Source of the DNA: Baffinella frigidus
Taxonomy: Eukaryota; Cryptophyceae; Cryptomonadales; Baffinellaceae
Length of the DNA: 10,170 nucleotides
NCBI GenBank assembly: GCA_026770585.1
Contig: MU647214.1
Location: forward strand, 21,070 to 31,239
Direction: 5' to 3'
Part shown: positions 1-5,444 of the stretch, one piece after another
How the letters are laid out: each line of letters begins with the position of its first letter
Position numbering within the stretch: position 1 is the stretch's first letter
Position numbers and translations under genes: made by a program
The notes under the pieces: model-generated
The model's database searches: none
What the model saw: the letters and a program-made list of their open reading frames with translations, nothing else
What the model was told of the DNA's origin: nothing

Positions 1-168
1 AACCCCTAACCCCTAACCCCTAACCCCTAACCCCTAACCCCTAACCCCTAACCCCTAACCCCTAACCCCTAACCCCTAAACCCTAAACCCCAAACCCCTA
101 AACCCCAAACCCTAAACACGAAACTCTAAACCCTACACCCTAACCCCTAAACCCTGAACCCTCACCCT
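1..168. repeat. Terminal telomere array (CCCCTAA, grading into CCCTAAA)
   Basis: Positions 1-77 are 11 perfect head-to-tail units of AACCCCT (G-strand TTAGGGG). From 78 the unit becomes mostly CCCTAAA (TTTAGGG), mixed with CCCCAAA, CACGAAA, CCCTACA and CCCTGAA variants, and it decays by about 168. The C-rich strand reads 5' to 3' inward from base 1, which is the orientation expected of a left chromosome end. The outermost block is homogeneous and the inner block degenerate, the usual pattern of telomerase-maintained DNA over older subterminal repeats. The sharp change of unit from outer to inner block is unusual. Confidence 0.95.
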
Positions 169-479
169 TTTCCGAGCTGACCGGATTCGGTGTGGTGTCA
201 GAATTGTGCCCCACCAGGGGTCGACGTTCCCCAAAGAGAGTAAATGTGAGCCTCGGTCGGACAGGTGATGAGCCTCAATGGTTGACTCATGAAGGTAAGT
301 TCTCTCTCGCTTGTGTGTCGGGCCTTGGCCGGCGCGGCCTCTCTCCTCCCAAGCGGGGTCACATCTAGCACCCAAGTGCTTTGACTCACGGTGGGCTTCG
401 AGGATTTCGGGATCCCTCGATTTAGCGGTAACGTGACCAAATTTGCAGTAGAAAATCCTCAAAGTTAACTGCCCACAGG
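169..479. other. Subtelomeric sequence without a supported gene
   Basis: Open frames of 80-109 codons exist here on the minus strand, but the longest runs straight into the telomere repeats at its C-terminal end, so it is not credible as written. Positions about 380-450 match 9645-9715 (shared blocks around GAGCTTCGAGG/GGCTTCGAGG and ACGTGACCAA). This is therefore a repeat shared with the other end of the window. Two GTAAGT strings occur at 295-300 and 480-485. Joining 294 to an acceptor at 447-448 gives no open frame. Confidence 0.5.
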
Positions 480-550
480 GTAAGTTGACTTTTCATGGAA
501 GGTCCGTAGTCCCCTGTGTGGATATGCTGACCGTAAAGGTTTTTTTTCAG
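480..550 (+). other. Candidate spliceosomal intron (71 nt)
   Basis: A consensus donor GTAAGT starts at 480. A branch-like TGCTGACC lies at about 524-531. A run of T residues then leads into CAG at 548-550. These are the four signals of a standard GT-AG intron in the right order and spacing. Removing it joins a frame open from 432 to the frame that ends at TAA 683-685, giving about 61 codons with no in-frame ATG in the first exon. The product, which I do not recognise, ends ...TRMLEIPI. This could be the remnant of a gene, a non-coding transcript or chance. Confidence 0.3.
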
Positions 551-1035
551 ACAAATCGAAGTGCCATGTCTATCCTGGCATACCTGCCTCCACTCTCTGT
601 TGAATCTCCGCTAAATTCGTTATTGTTTTCAAAAGACACAGCCTCCCGGATATGCCACACGAGAATGCTAGAGATTCCTATTTAAAACCAATGTGCTTTT
701 AAAAGTGGGCATTTTTGTAGTAAATTTCATTGATTGGTCACGTTACTAGCCATACATTGGCCAGTCACGAGGTTGGAACACCTTATCCTGGTACAAATAT
801 TTACAACCCCACATACAAATAGGATCCTCCGGCATTCTCGAGTGGTGACCGGATATTAAGTGTCCAAAAAGTGTCAAAGTCGCGGTGTATCAATTCCAAG
901 CAAAATACCTTCTCCAGGATCCTGTGTGGAATGTCATTTTCTTTGTAAATTTAGAGAAGGGTTAAAACCCCCGATTTACCCAGGAACCGGTCAGAGCGTT
1001 CGCAGTAAGGTTTGCTAGCCGCGTTTCGATTTCCA
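551..1035. other. No supported gene
   Basis: Apart from the possible downstream exon (551-685), I see only short AT-rich stretches and one repeat copy (808-852, family D). There is a short palindrome GGGTTAAAACCC near 960-971. No RNA gene or long open frame is visible. Confidence 0.5.
808..852 (+). repeat. Family D repeat, copy 1
   Basis: This stretch matches 8877-8920 at most positions, including the shared blocks CCCACAT, AAATAGG and ATTCTCGAGTGGT. Only about 43 bp align, and no inverted ends or target duplication are visible, so the type of element is unknown. Confidence 0.7.
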
Positions 1036-1090
1036 GTTTTCTCTCTCCTCGCTATTTCTCTCTCTCCTCTCTCTCTCTTCTCTCTTTCTC

Positions 1091-1129
<39 letters not shown>

Positions 1130-1165
1130 TCGTGCGCGCGCGCTCTTTCTCTCTCTCACTGCGTG
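1036..1165. repeat. CT/TC microsatellite
   Basis: This is a polypyrimidine tract of CT dinucleotides with interruptions. The purest part is about 1093-1122, followed by a short GCGCGCGCG run near 1133-1142. Both strands are open here (Arg/Glu-rich on one strand, Ser/Leu-rich on the other), but those frames are simple translations of the dinucleotide repeat and not genes. Confidence 0.95.
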
Positions 1166-1222
1166 GACCTTCCCAGGGCGTCGTGATCGACACACCGCCT
1201 TAGGGTCTTACGGAAGGGCTAC

Positions 1223-1408
1223 AGGGGTATCTGGGCTATAAGATACCAGCACTTCAGAACATAGACCGGATCTGGGCCCCCCGTTTTCTTAATTTAGTAC
1301 CAGAGGGTTGACTAAATCTTGCGTTTAGTCAACCCTCTGGTACTAATCTAAGAAAAAAGACAACGACCGATGTCGGAGCACCCGTGTTCGTATAGCCCGG
1401 ATACCCCT
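1223..1408. mobile_element. Fold-back element with inner and outer inverted repeats
   Basis: The outer arms 1223-1240 and 1391-1408 are inverted copies at 17 of 18 positions (AGGGGTATCTGGGCTATA and its complement). Inside them is a hairpin: 1294-1316 pairs perfectly with 1324-1346 (23 bp, 7-nt loop). After a 2-bp mismatch, pairing resumes between 1284-1291 and 1349-1356, so the whole stem is about 33 bp. The outer arm resembles the ends of the family C palindromes (CAGGGGTACCTCG). No open frame lies inside, so if mobile it is non-autonomous. Confidence 0.6.
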
Positions 1409-1635
1409 TTAGGCCTAGGAGCATAGGAACCCCCTAGGGGCGGTGCGTTTCCTCAATTTCGAAGGCCTCATCCCTCAAGGTCTTTCGAACCCCGCATTTA
1501 GGAAGGTGGAGGCGCTTTCTGGTAAGCAGTACAAAGTTGACAATGCAGGCGTCTCTTTTTAGAATTTGTACCACAACACGCGTGAATGTGAGGACCGGGT
1601 CCTGGACGGGCCCGCCTCGGGTAAAAGGGCTCCAA
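1409..1635. other. No supported gene; family C remnant at the left
   Basis: About 1411-1453 resembles the middle of family C palindromes (CCTAGGAGCATAGG, CCCCCTAGGGGCGG). A minus-strand frame of 135 codons covers 1434-1841. It crosses a tandem repeat and the end of an inverted-repeat element and shows no recognisable motif, so I do not call it a gene. Confidence 0.45.
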
Positions 1636-1693
1636 GGGAGAGCGCCTATAAGTAGTTGTAAGGAGGGAGAGCGCCTATAAGTAGTTGTAAGGA
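1636..1693 (+). repeat. Two tandem copies of a 29-bp unit containing TATAAG
   Basis: Positions 1636-1664 and 1665-1693 are identical 29-bp units that begin GGGAGAGCGCC and contain CCTATAAGTAG. Each unit carries a TATA-like string, but no gene starts suitably downstream, so a promoter role is unsupported. A simple tandem duplication explains it. Confidence 0.85.
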
Positions 1694-1775
1694 ATCCTGT
1701 CAGTGAATCATCAGAGATCGGAGAGCTCGCGCGGCATGCCTTCACAGTGAACGCGGGGTGAGAAAGGCCCCCTGG

Positions 1776-1945
1776 CCACACGAGGCTACCCATGCGAACA
1801 GAATAAAAGGGACTTTTAAAGTTTTGTATGGAAATGATCACGTTACCGACCGCTGAGCGGTCGGTCGGTTATAAATCACTTATGGATAGGCCCTACTTGT
1901 ACAGCCCCCGGGTTTTATTCTGTTCGCCTGGTTAGCCTCGTGTGG
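1776..1945 (+). mobile_element. MITE-like element with 32-bp terminal inverted repeats, copy 1
   Basis: The left end 1776-1807 (CCACACGAGGCTAC... ending AACAGAATAAA) and the right end 1914-1945 are inverted copies at 30 of 32 positions. The interior has no open frame. It contains a 9+1+9 palindrome CCGACCGCTGAGCGGTCGG and is homologous, in reverse orientation, to the element at 9022-9200. A 15-bp near-identical direct repeat beginning AGAAAGGCCCCC lies just outside, at 1761-1775 and 1951-1965. The right copy is 5 bp away from the end, so its status as a target duplication is unclear. Size and structure fit a non-autonomous DNA transposon. Confidence 0.8.
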
Positions 1946-2040
1946 GGGGCAGAAAGGCCCCCAGGGCTGGGGCCTTCCCAAACGAATCGTGCGCGGGAAG
2001 CAGGACTCTTTTCAAAAATGAATATGCAAGATCGGTTACA

Positions 2041-2278
2041 AGGGTACCTCGCTCATAAGAAACTGCCCCCCTCCTAGGACCCTACAGTAGGCCTATGCCT
2101 AGGGCCCTACGGTGGTCCTACAGGGGTACCTCGGTTACAAGAAAACGTCACCCCCCTAGGACGACCATAGGGCCCTAGGCATAGGCCTACTGTAGGGTCC
2201 TACTGGGAGGCGTTTTCTTGTAATCGAGGTACCCCTGTAGGGGGGTGGGCGTTTCTTATGAGCGAGGTATCCCTGTAG
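2041..2278. mobile_element. Family C nested palindromic element
   Basis: The core arms 2076-2119 and 2158-2201 are inverted copies at 42 of 44 positions. The flanks 2041-2075 and 2202-2240 continue the pairing imperfectly. Further arms of the same family lie in the spacer (about 2120-2157) and at the right edge (about 2241-2278, ending GAGCGAGGTATCCCTGTAG). The arrangement suggests one element inserted into, or recombined with, another. The recurring end is TACAGGGGTACCTCGCTCAT. There is no coding content. Confidence 0.75.
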
Positions 2279-2279
2279 G

Positions 2280-2435
2280 TCCTTGAGGCTCGTAGGAGGT
2301 GGAGTTAGAATCCATCCGAAAAATGCTCGTATGAGCGGCCGACACGGGGTACAGTAAGTGGCACAATGCGTCGAGCATGTGCGGCGCTGACGCTGGTTGT
2401 TTGGCAATAAATTGTCAATCTCTCTCCTTGAGGCT
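2280..2435 (+). mobile_element. 133-bp introner-like element, copy 1, with 11-bp target duplication
   Basis: The direct repeat TCCTTGAGGCT lies at 2280-2290 and 2425-2435 and brackets an insert of about 134 bp. The same insert occurs inverted at 6136-6268. It begins GTAGGAGGTGG, has no inverted ends, contains CGCTGAC (a perfect YNYTRAY branch-site match) near 2387-2393, and ends in a pyrimidine run CAATCTCTCTC. The first AG downstream is supplied by the duplicated target (2431-2432). This looks like an element able to act as an intron. The alternatives are a non-TIR Mutator-type element (9-11-bp duplications) or a SINE. It carries no coding sequence. Confidence 0.75.
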
Positions 2436-2504
2436 TTTTGAACTCCCATCACGGGCGGACACTGCAACTGGTTCTGCAGGACTGCCCAGCTTGCCTTGGG
2501 ATCG

Positions 2505-2665
2505 CGTCAAGCCTGGGGGTGCAGAGGATCGCAGCAGAAACCGGCCAACGGGCAGTCCTAGAGAGTTTTATTGGATACAAGCTCGTACCCATAAAATCGC
2601 GCACTGGCGAGAGACCTGTGTTAATACCAACAAGGCCGCCACGAATGCACCCACATGGCGGCTTC
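2505..2665 (+). repeat. Diverged repeat, inverted copy at 6740-6850
   Basis: Two blocks match the minus strand of 6740-6850. Positions 2609-2641 match 6794-6762 at 28 of 33 positions (GAGAGACCT... to ...GGCCGCCA). GGGTGCAGAGGATCGCAGCA near 2516-2535 resembles the complement of 6825-6850. Several overlapping open frames exist in this interval on both strands, but none is conserved in the second copy. Confidence 0.55.
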
Positions 2666-2786
2666 TGGGGATAAATCCCCCCTAGGAGTAGTTCGAGTGA
2701 CTTTACACAAGCCACGTCCACTAGGACCACATTAGACCAAACTGCGGATTCCGCAGCTGGGGCTGGGGAGGCGTGCAGCAGAATGT

Positions 2787-2871
2787 GATCCGAAAGGAAG
2801 CATGGCTTTTCTGCAAAACCAGCTCCGGTGTCCGCCTATGTTGGGAGCTCGAAGAACCTAAAGGACCTAAA
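2787..2871 (+). repeat. Family A repeat, copy 1
   Basis: This is a full-looking family A unit. It starts GATCCGAAAGG with a short hairpin (2792-2797 with 2806-2811), then CTGCA, then the hallmark TCCGCCTATGTTGGGAGCTC, and ends in CCTAAAGGACCTAAA 9-mer repeats. It forms the left arm of a 53-bp perfect inverted repeat with the next copy. Confidence 0.85.
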
Positions 2872-2947
2872 AAAAGCAGCTGGACCTGGGGTCCTTTAGG
2901 TCCTTTAGGTTCTTCGAGCTCCCAACATAGGCGGACACCGGAGCTGG
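2819..2947. repeat. 53-bp perfect inverted repeat with 23-nt spacer
   Basis: Positions 2819-2871 and 2895-2947 are exact reverse complements, separated by 2872-2894. The arms are the 3' portions of two family A copies in opposite orientations, tail to tail, each ending in CCTAAAGGA units. Such a perfect hairpin is a likely hotspot for replication slippage or small-RNA production. That is inference from structure only. Confidence 0.95.
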
Positions 2948-2991
2948 AGCTGGGGAGGCGCGCAGCAGGAGCCAGGTGCTGCACGAGGGGC
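2933..2991 (+). repeat. 59-bp direct repeat, copy 1
   Basis: Identical over 59 bp to 3217-3275. It begins GGACACCGGAGCTGGAGCTG and ends CACGAGGGGC. A related head is also seen at about 2755-2780 beside family A copy 1. Perfect identity implies a recent duplication or gene conversion. Confidence 0.95.
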
Positions 2992-3009
2992 TTACTACAC
3001 GATTAACAC

Positions 3010-3219
3010 CGTTTCAAATTAACATCGGAGGGGGACCTAACCAGCCTCCGGCGGCCCCTGCGGGGGGCTTGCTGAGCGACCCGAATCACGGTCGAGCCTC
3101 CGGCGCCCCCTGCGGGGGGCTTGCTGCGCGTCTGGTCCCTCCCCGATGCGTGAAACGAATTCACATCGGAGGGGGGACCTAACCACGGCTCCGGGGCAGG
3201 ACCTCACCGCCCCTCGGGA
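3010..3219 (+). repeat. GC-rich direct-repeat block
   Basis: A near-identical 31-bp unit starting GCCTCCGGCG lies at 3044-3074 and 3096-3126. A longer context starting CATCGGAGGGGGACCTAACC lies at about 3023 and again, with one extra G, at about 3165. A partial inverted match (CTGGTCCCTCCCCGATG) sits at 3131-3147. Frames are open on both strands because of composition. I see no protein motif. Confidence 0.75.
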
Positions 3220-3275
3220 CACCGGAGCTGGAGCTGGGGAGGCGCGCAGCAGGAGCCAGGTGCTGCACGAGGGGC
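3217..3275 (+). repeat. 59-bp direct repeat, copy 2
   Basis: Identical to 2933-2991. It adjoins the family A/G copy on the minus strand (3276-3362), as the first copy adjoins family A copy 2. Confidence 0.95.
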
Positions 3276-3362
3276 ACCAGAACTTGTCCTGCAGAAAGGC
3301 CATGCTGCTCCTTTTAGGTCCTTGGCATCAAGTGTCCAGGCTTCGACGCCTTCCTTTGGTGT
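3276..3362 (-). repeat. Family G plus A copy, inverted duplicate of 5406-5492
   Basis: The reverse complement of these 87 bp matches 5406-5492 at all but about one position. Read on the minus strand it holds the end of family G (GGCGTCGA(A/G)GCCTGGACAC) followed by the start of family A (AGCATGGCCTTTCTGCAGG). This is a recent inverted duplication at about 2 kb distance. Confidence 0.9.
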
Positions 3363-3544
3363 GAGGTCCGGCTCCGGGGCAGGACCTCACGGCCCCTCGG
3401 GCGCTGAGGCCCTGCCCCGGAGCAGGACCTGAGCCAGTTGCGAGGTCTTTAGGACCTTTCAGATTTATTGATTCCCAACATAACTGACCACACAGCTGTT
3501 TATCAAACGGTCTTGCGAGACAGCGTTTCCAGCGTGTCCGGAAC

Positions 3545-3770
3545 GAAACTGCCCCCCCCCTACCAGGACCCTACGGTAGGGCCCTACGATGGTCCTAGGA
3601 GGGAGGCGGTTTCTTGTGAGCGAGGTACCCCTGTACATGGGTACAGGGGTACCTCGCTCATAACAAACCGCCTCCTCCTAGGTTCCTACAGTAGGACCAT
3701 GCCTACGGCCCTATGGTGGTCCTAGGGTGTGGGCGCTTGCTTACGAGCGAGGTATCCCTGTAGGGGTATC
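3545..3770. mobile_element. Family C palindrome pair around a 4-nt loop
   Basis: The arms 3594-3636 and 3641-3682 are inverted copies with about two mismatches and one 1-bp indel, around the loop 3637-3640. Outside them, about 3562-3593 and 3683-3770 carry further family C middle and end sequence, ending GAGCGAGGTATCCCTGTAG. It looks like two family C elements joined head to head through their CCCCTGTA ends. There is no coding content. Confidence 0.8.
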
Positions 3771-4028
3771 TCGGGATCCCCCGACGCGACCTTCCTGCAG
3801 CCAGGCTGCCCTGCCCGTGTCTCGCCTGGCCTTGGCCCTAGATAGCACCCCTGCTGCACTTCCCACAGTACCAGACGCGCTTCCCGGAACGCGCTTCCCG
3901 CTCTGGAAGCACACCCCATGATGCACCAAGAGAGACAGGGGCGCGAACGCCGAGCGCCCCCATCTCCCCGGGACCTATGGTTTCAGAGGGAGTCGCACGC
4001 CAGATGGCGCCCCCTGCGTGGGACTCTG
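3771..4028. other. Region downstream of the minus-strand gene, no second gene
   Basis: This is GC-rich sequence with a short tandem of ACGCGCTTCCCG near 3875-3901. It lies 3' of the gene at 4029-4487 and may include its 3' untranslated region. I find no AATAAA-type signal on the minus strand. Overlapping frames of 62-65 codons on both strands have no recognisable content. Confidence 0.45.
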
Positions 4029-4487
4029 CTAGACTCTGGTGTGGAAGGTGAGCTTGTGGTACGACTCGAGCGTCGCGCCTTTCTTCGGCCCGGATATCGT
4101 CGGCTGGGTGAAAAACTCGTACTCCATGCGCACGCTGGCTGGCAGCAGCAAGCCCTCAGCGTTGACCTTGTCACAGAAGGCCTTCATCCTCGACGCGATG
4201 CCCTTGTTCTGCATGTTGCACATGAAGCAGCACAGTCCTGGCAGCACGCCCAGCAGGCAGCCCACGCCCATGAGTCCCCACTCGAATTTTACGTGTTGAT
4301 TGCACTCGGAGATTAGGGCCTGCCATTTCGCTCGATCGAAGCCAGCTTCCGCGAGGGCGGCCGGAAGCGGCGCCGAGTACACGGGGTTACTGAAGCCTTC
4401 CTCCGACCAGGCCGAGATCGTCGCCAAGCCTGCGGTGGAGCTCGTCGGCCCCCCGCTCCCGGTATGGACCCTAACATTGTTTTCCAT
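4029..4487 (-). CDS. Small cysteine-rich hydrophobic-segment protein, possible ERF4/GOLGA7-like
   Basis: This is the only convincing protein gene: 152 codons, ATG at 4487-4485, stop TAG at 4031-4029. Codon third positions are strongly G/C, unlike the repeats around it. Residues 1-45 are Ser/Thr/Gly/Pro-rich. Residues 49-70 look helical (FDRAKWQALISECNQHVKF). Residues 71-92 form a hydrophobic segment with C77, C86, C87 and C90. A lysine-containing helix and GLLLP (112-116) follow. The order helix, cysteine-bearing hydrophobic stretch, helix, GLLL loosely recalls the ERF4/GOLGA7 domain, the palmitoylated cofactor of DHHC palmitoyltransferases at the Golgi/ER. That link is a weak recollection and unverified. 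The start is the first in-frame ATG after an upstream TAG (about 4590). CTGCAG sits directly before it, so it could also be a splice acceptor for an upstream exon. Confidence 0.65.
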   Translation of the reverse strand: MENNVRVHTGSGGPTSSTAGLATISAWSEEGFSNPVYSAPLPAALAEAGFDRAKWQALISECNQHVKFEWGLMGVGCLLGVLPGLCCFMCNMQNKGIASRMKAFCDKVNAEGLLLPASVRMEYEFFTQPTISGPKKGATLESYHKLTFHTRV

Positions 4488-4590
4488 CTGCAGATGAAGC
4501 CGGTGGTCTTTCCCCGTCCTTTGCAGGTCTTCCGTTATTCTGCAAGGTCCTTTCCCTGCAAACGAAGTTTTTGAAAAGATTTGAACCTAA
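4488..4590 (-). promoter_or_regulatory. Putative 5' leader of the minus-strand gene
   Basis: About 100 bp lie between the gene start and the family G repeat. The sequence carries several TGCAG/TGCA strings, and the frame is open without another ATG. I see no TATA box. Whether transcription starts here or within the repeats upstream cannot be told from sequence. Confidence 0.3.
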
Positions 4591-4652
4591 GTGGCCACCT
4601 CCACTTTGAACGAAACAAAATGGAAGGCGTCGAGGCCTGGACACTTGTTGCC
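4591..4652 (+). repeat. Family G repeat, copy 1
   Basis: It contains GTGGCC(A/G)CCTCCACTTTGAA, CGAAACAAAATGG and GGCGTCGAGGCCTGGACACT, shared with 5346-5444, 6398-6477 and the inverted 3331-3362. Family G lies just 5' of family A or B in every copy, so they may be parts of one longer element. Confidence 0.85.
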
Positions 4653-4693
4653 TGCTTTTTCTGCAGATTGAAGCTCTCAAACTTCAACCATGG

Positions 4694-4926
4694 GATACCA
4701 TGAGCCTCATAAAGGCTGACTTGGGCTCGGTGTGTGTGCGGGCGCGCTCCTACTTGGAAGCAATCAAACACCCCAACAGATTCACCCTTTATCCCCTCTT
4801 CACGAGCCTCTGCACTGGAGAGCTAAACGCGATCCGAAAGCAAAAATGCTTTCTCTGCAGATCCCTTCTACGGAATGGCGTGTCGTTGGCATATGTTGGG
4901 CGAAATTAAAACCTAAAGGACCTAAA
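4694..4926 (+). repeat. Family B repeat, copy 1 (longest form)
   Basis: It begins GATACCATGAGCCTCATAA and includes CCCCTCTTCACGAGCCTCTG. It carries a 7-bp hairpin with a 4-nt loop (4836-4842 with 4847-4853), then CTGCAG, then ATGTTGGGCGAAATTAAAA and CCTAAAGGACCTAAA. Its 3' end corresponds to family A. A 69-codon frame starting at 4700 is broken by an early stop in copy 2, so I do not treat it as a gene. Confidence 0.85.
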
Positions 4927-5010
4927 GATCCCTTCTACGGAACGGCGTGTCGTTGGCATATGTTGGGCGAAATTAAAACCTAAAGGACCTAAAGGAACCT
5001 AGAGGACCTA
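4927..5010 (+). repeat. Tandem duplicate of the family B 3' portion
   Basis: Positions 4927 onward repeat 4861-4926 almost exactly (one base differs, GGAACGG for GGAATGG) and continue with an extended, slightly degraded run of CCTAAAGGA units up to 5010. The variable 9-mer tail resembles a SINE-like tail or slippage product. Confidence 0.9.
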
Positions 5011-5248
5011 GATACCATGAGCCTCATAATGGCTGACTTGGGTTTGGTGCGTGTGTGAGCATGGGAACCAGTTGGTATACCTTCACTCACCCCAAGAGAA
5101 CCACCCTGTATCCCCTCTTCACGAGCCTCTGCACTGGAGAGCTAAACGCGATCCGAAAGCAAAAATGCTTTCTCTGCAGATCCCTTCTACGGAAGGGCGT
5201 GTCGTTGGCGTATGTTGGGAGAAATTGAAACCTAAAGGACCTAAAGGT
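5011..5248 (+). repeat. Family B repeat, copy 2
   Basis: Homologous to 4694-4926 along its length. The left and right parts are highly similar, and the middle (about 5040-5100) is more diverged. It has the same 7-bp hairpin (5155-5161 with 5166-5172), then CTGCAG and the tail CCTAAAGGACCTAAAGG. A 129-codon frame from 5051 runs through this and into family G, so it is a repeat translation. Confidence 0.85.
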
Positions 5249-5345
5249 TGGCATTCAGCGATGTGCGCATATGAGCCCTGGTCCGTGCTCTCGGAGGCCA
5301 CGCTCCCGCTGAGTCTTTTCTACCGCGCTTCGGGAAGCGAGGTAC

Positions 5346-5444
5346 TTTGGTGCGAAGATCCTTTGATCGGAAGTGGCCGCCTCCACTTTGAACGAAACAA
5401 AATGGACACCAAAGGAAGGCGTCGAGGCCTGGACACTTGATGCC
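5346..5444 (+). repeat. Family G repeat, copy 2
   Basis: Starts TTTGGTGCGAAGATCC and ends GGACACTTGATGCC. It differs from copy 1 by an inserted GACACCAAA-like segment after AAAATG. Positions 5406-5492 are duplicated in inverse orientation at 3276-3362. Confidence 0.85.

Larger units (their letters stand above)
3187..3423 (+). repeat. Repeat of GGCTCCGGGGCAGGACCTCA, two copies plus an inverted part
   Basis: The block GGCTCCGGGGCAGGACCTCA, followed by C(C/G)GCCCCTCGGG, lies at about 3187-3219 and 3370-3401. A partial inverted copy, GCCCTGCCCCGGAGC, follows at 3409-3423. The two direct copies flank the 59-bp repeat (3217-3275) and the inverted 87-bp block (3276-3362). Confidence 0.8.

Noticed and set aside
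295-448. Intron from GTAAGT at 295 to AG at 447-448
   Set aside because: The joined frame has a stop immediately before or after the junction and the acceptor lacks a good pyrimidine tract.
133-462. 109-codon minus-strand frame with a zinc-finger-like HRESKH stretch
   Set aside because: Only one cysteine is present, the C-terminal part is translated telomere repeat, and the homologous repeat at 9585-9715 does not keep the frame.
951-1203. Arg/Glu-rich and Ser/Leu-rich frames on both strands
   Set aside because: They are translations of the CT microsatellite.
1691-1715. CAGTGAATCATC resembling part of 5.8S rRNA
   Set aside because: The match stops after 12 bases and the rest of 5.8S is absent.
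1434-1841. 135-codon minus-strand frame
   Set aside because: It crosses a 29-bp tandem repeat and the end of a MITE-like element, and has no recognisable motif.
3918-4316. 132-codon plus-strand frame
   Set aside because: It is antisense to the better supported minus-strand gene and is open because of that gene's GC-rich third positions.
5051-5440. 129-codon plus-strand frame through families B and G
   Set aside because: It runs through two repeat families, and the matching region of B copy 1 does not keep the full frame.
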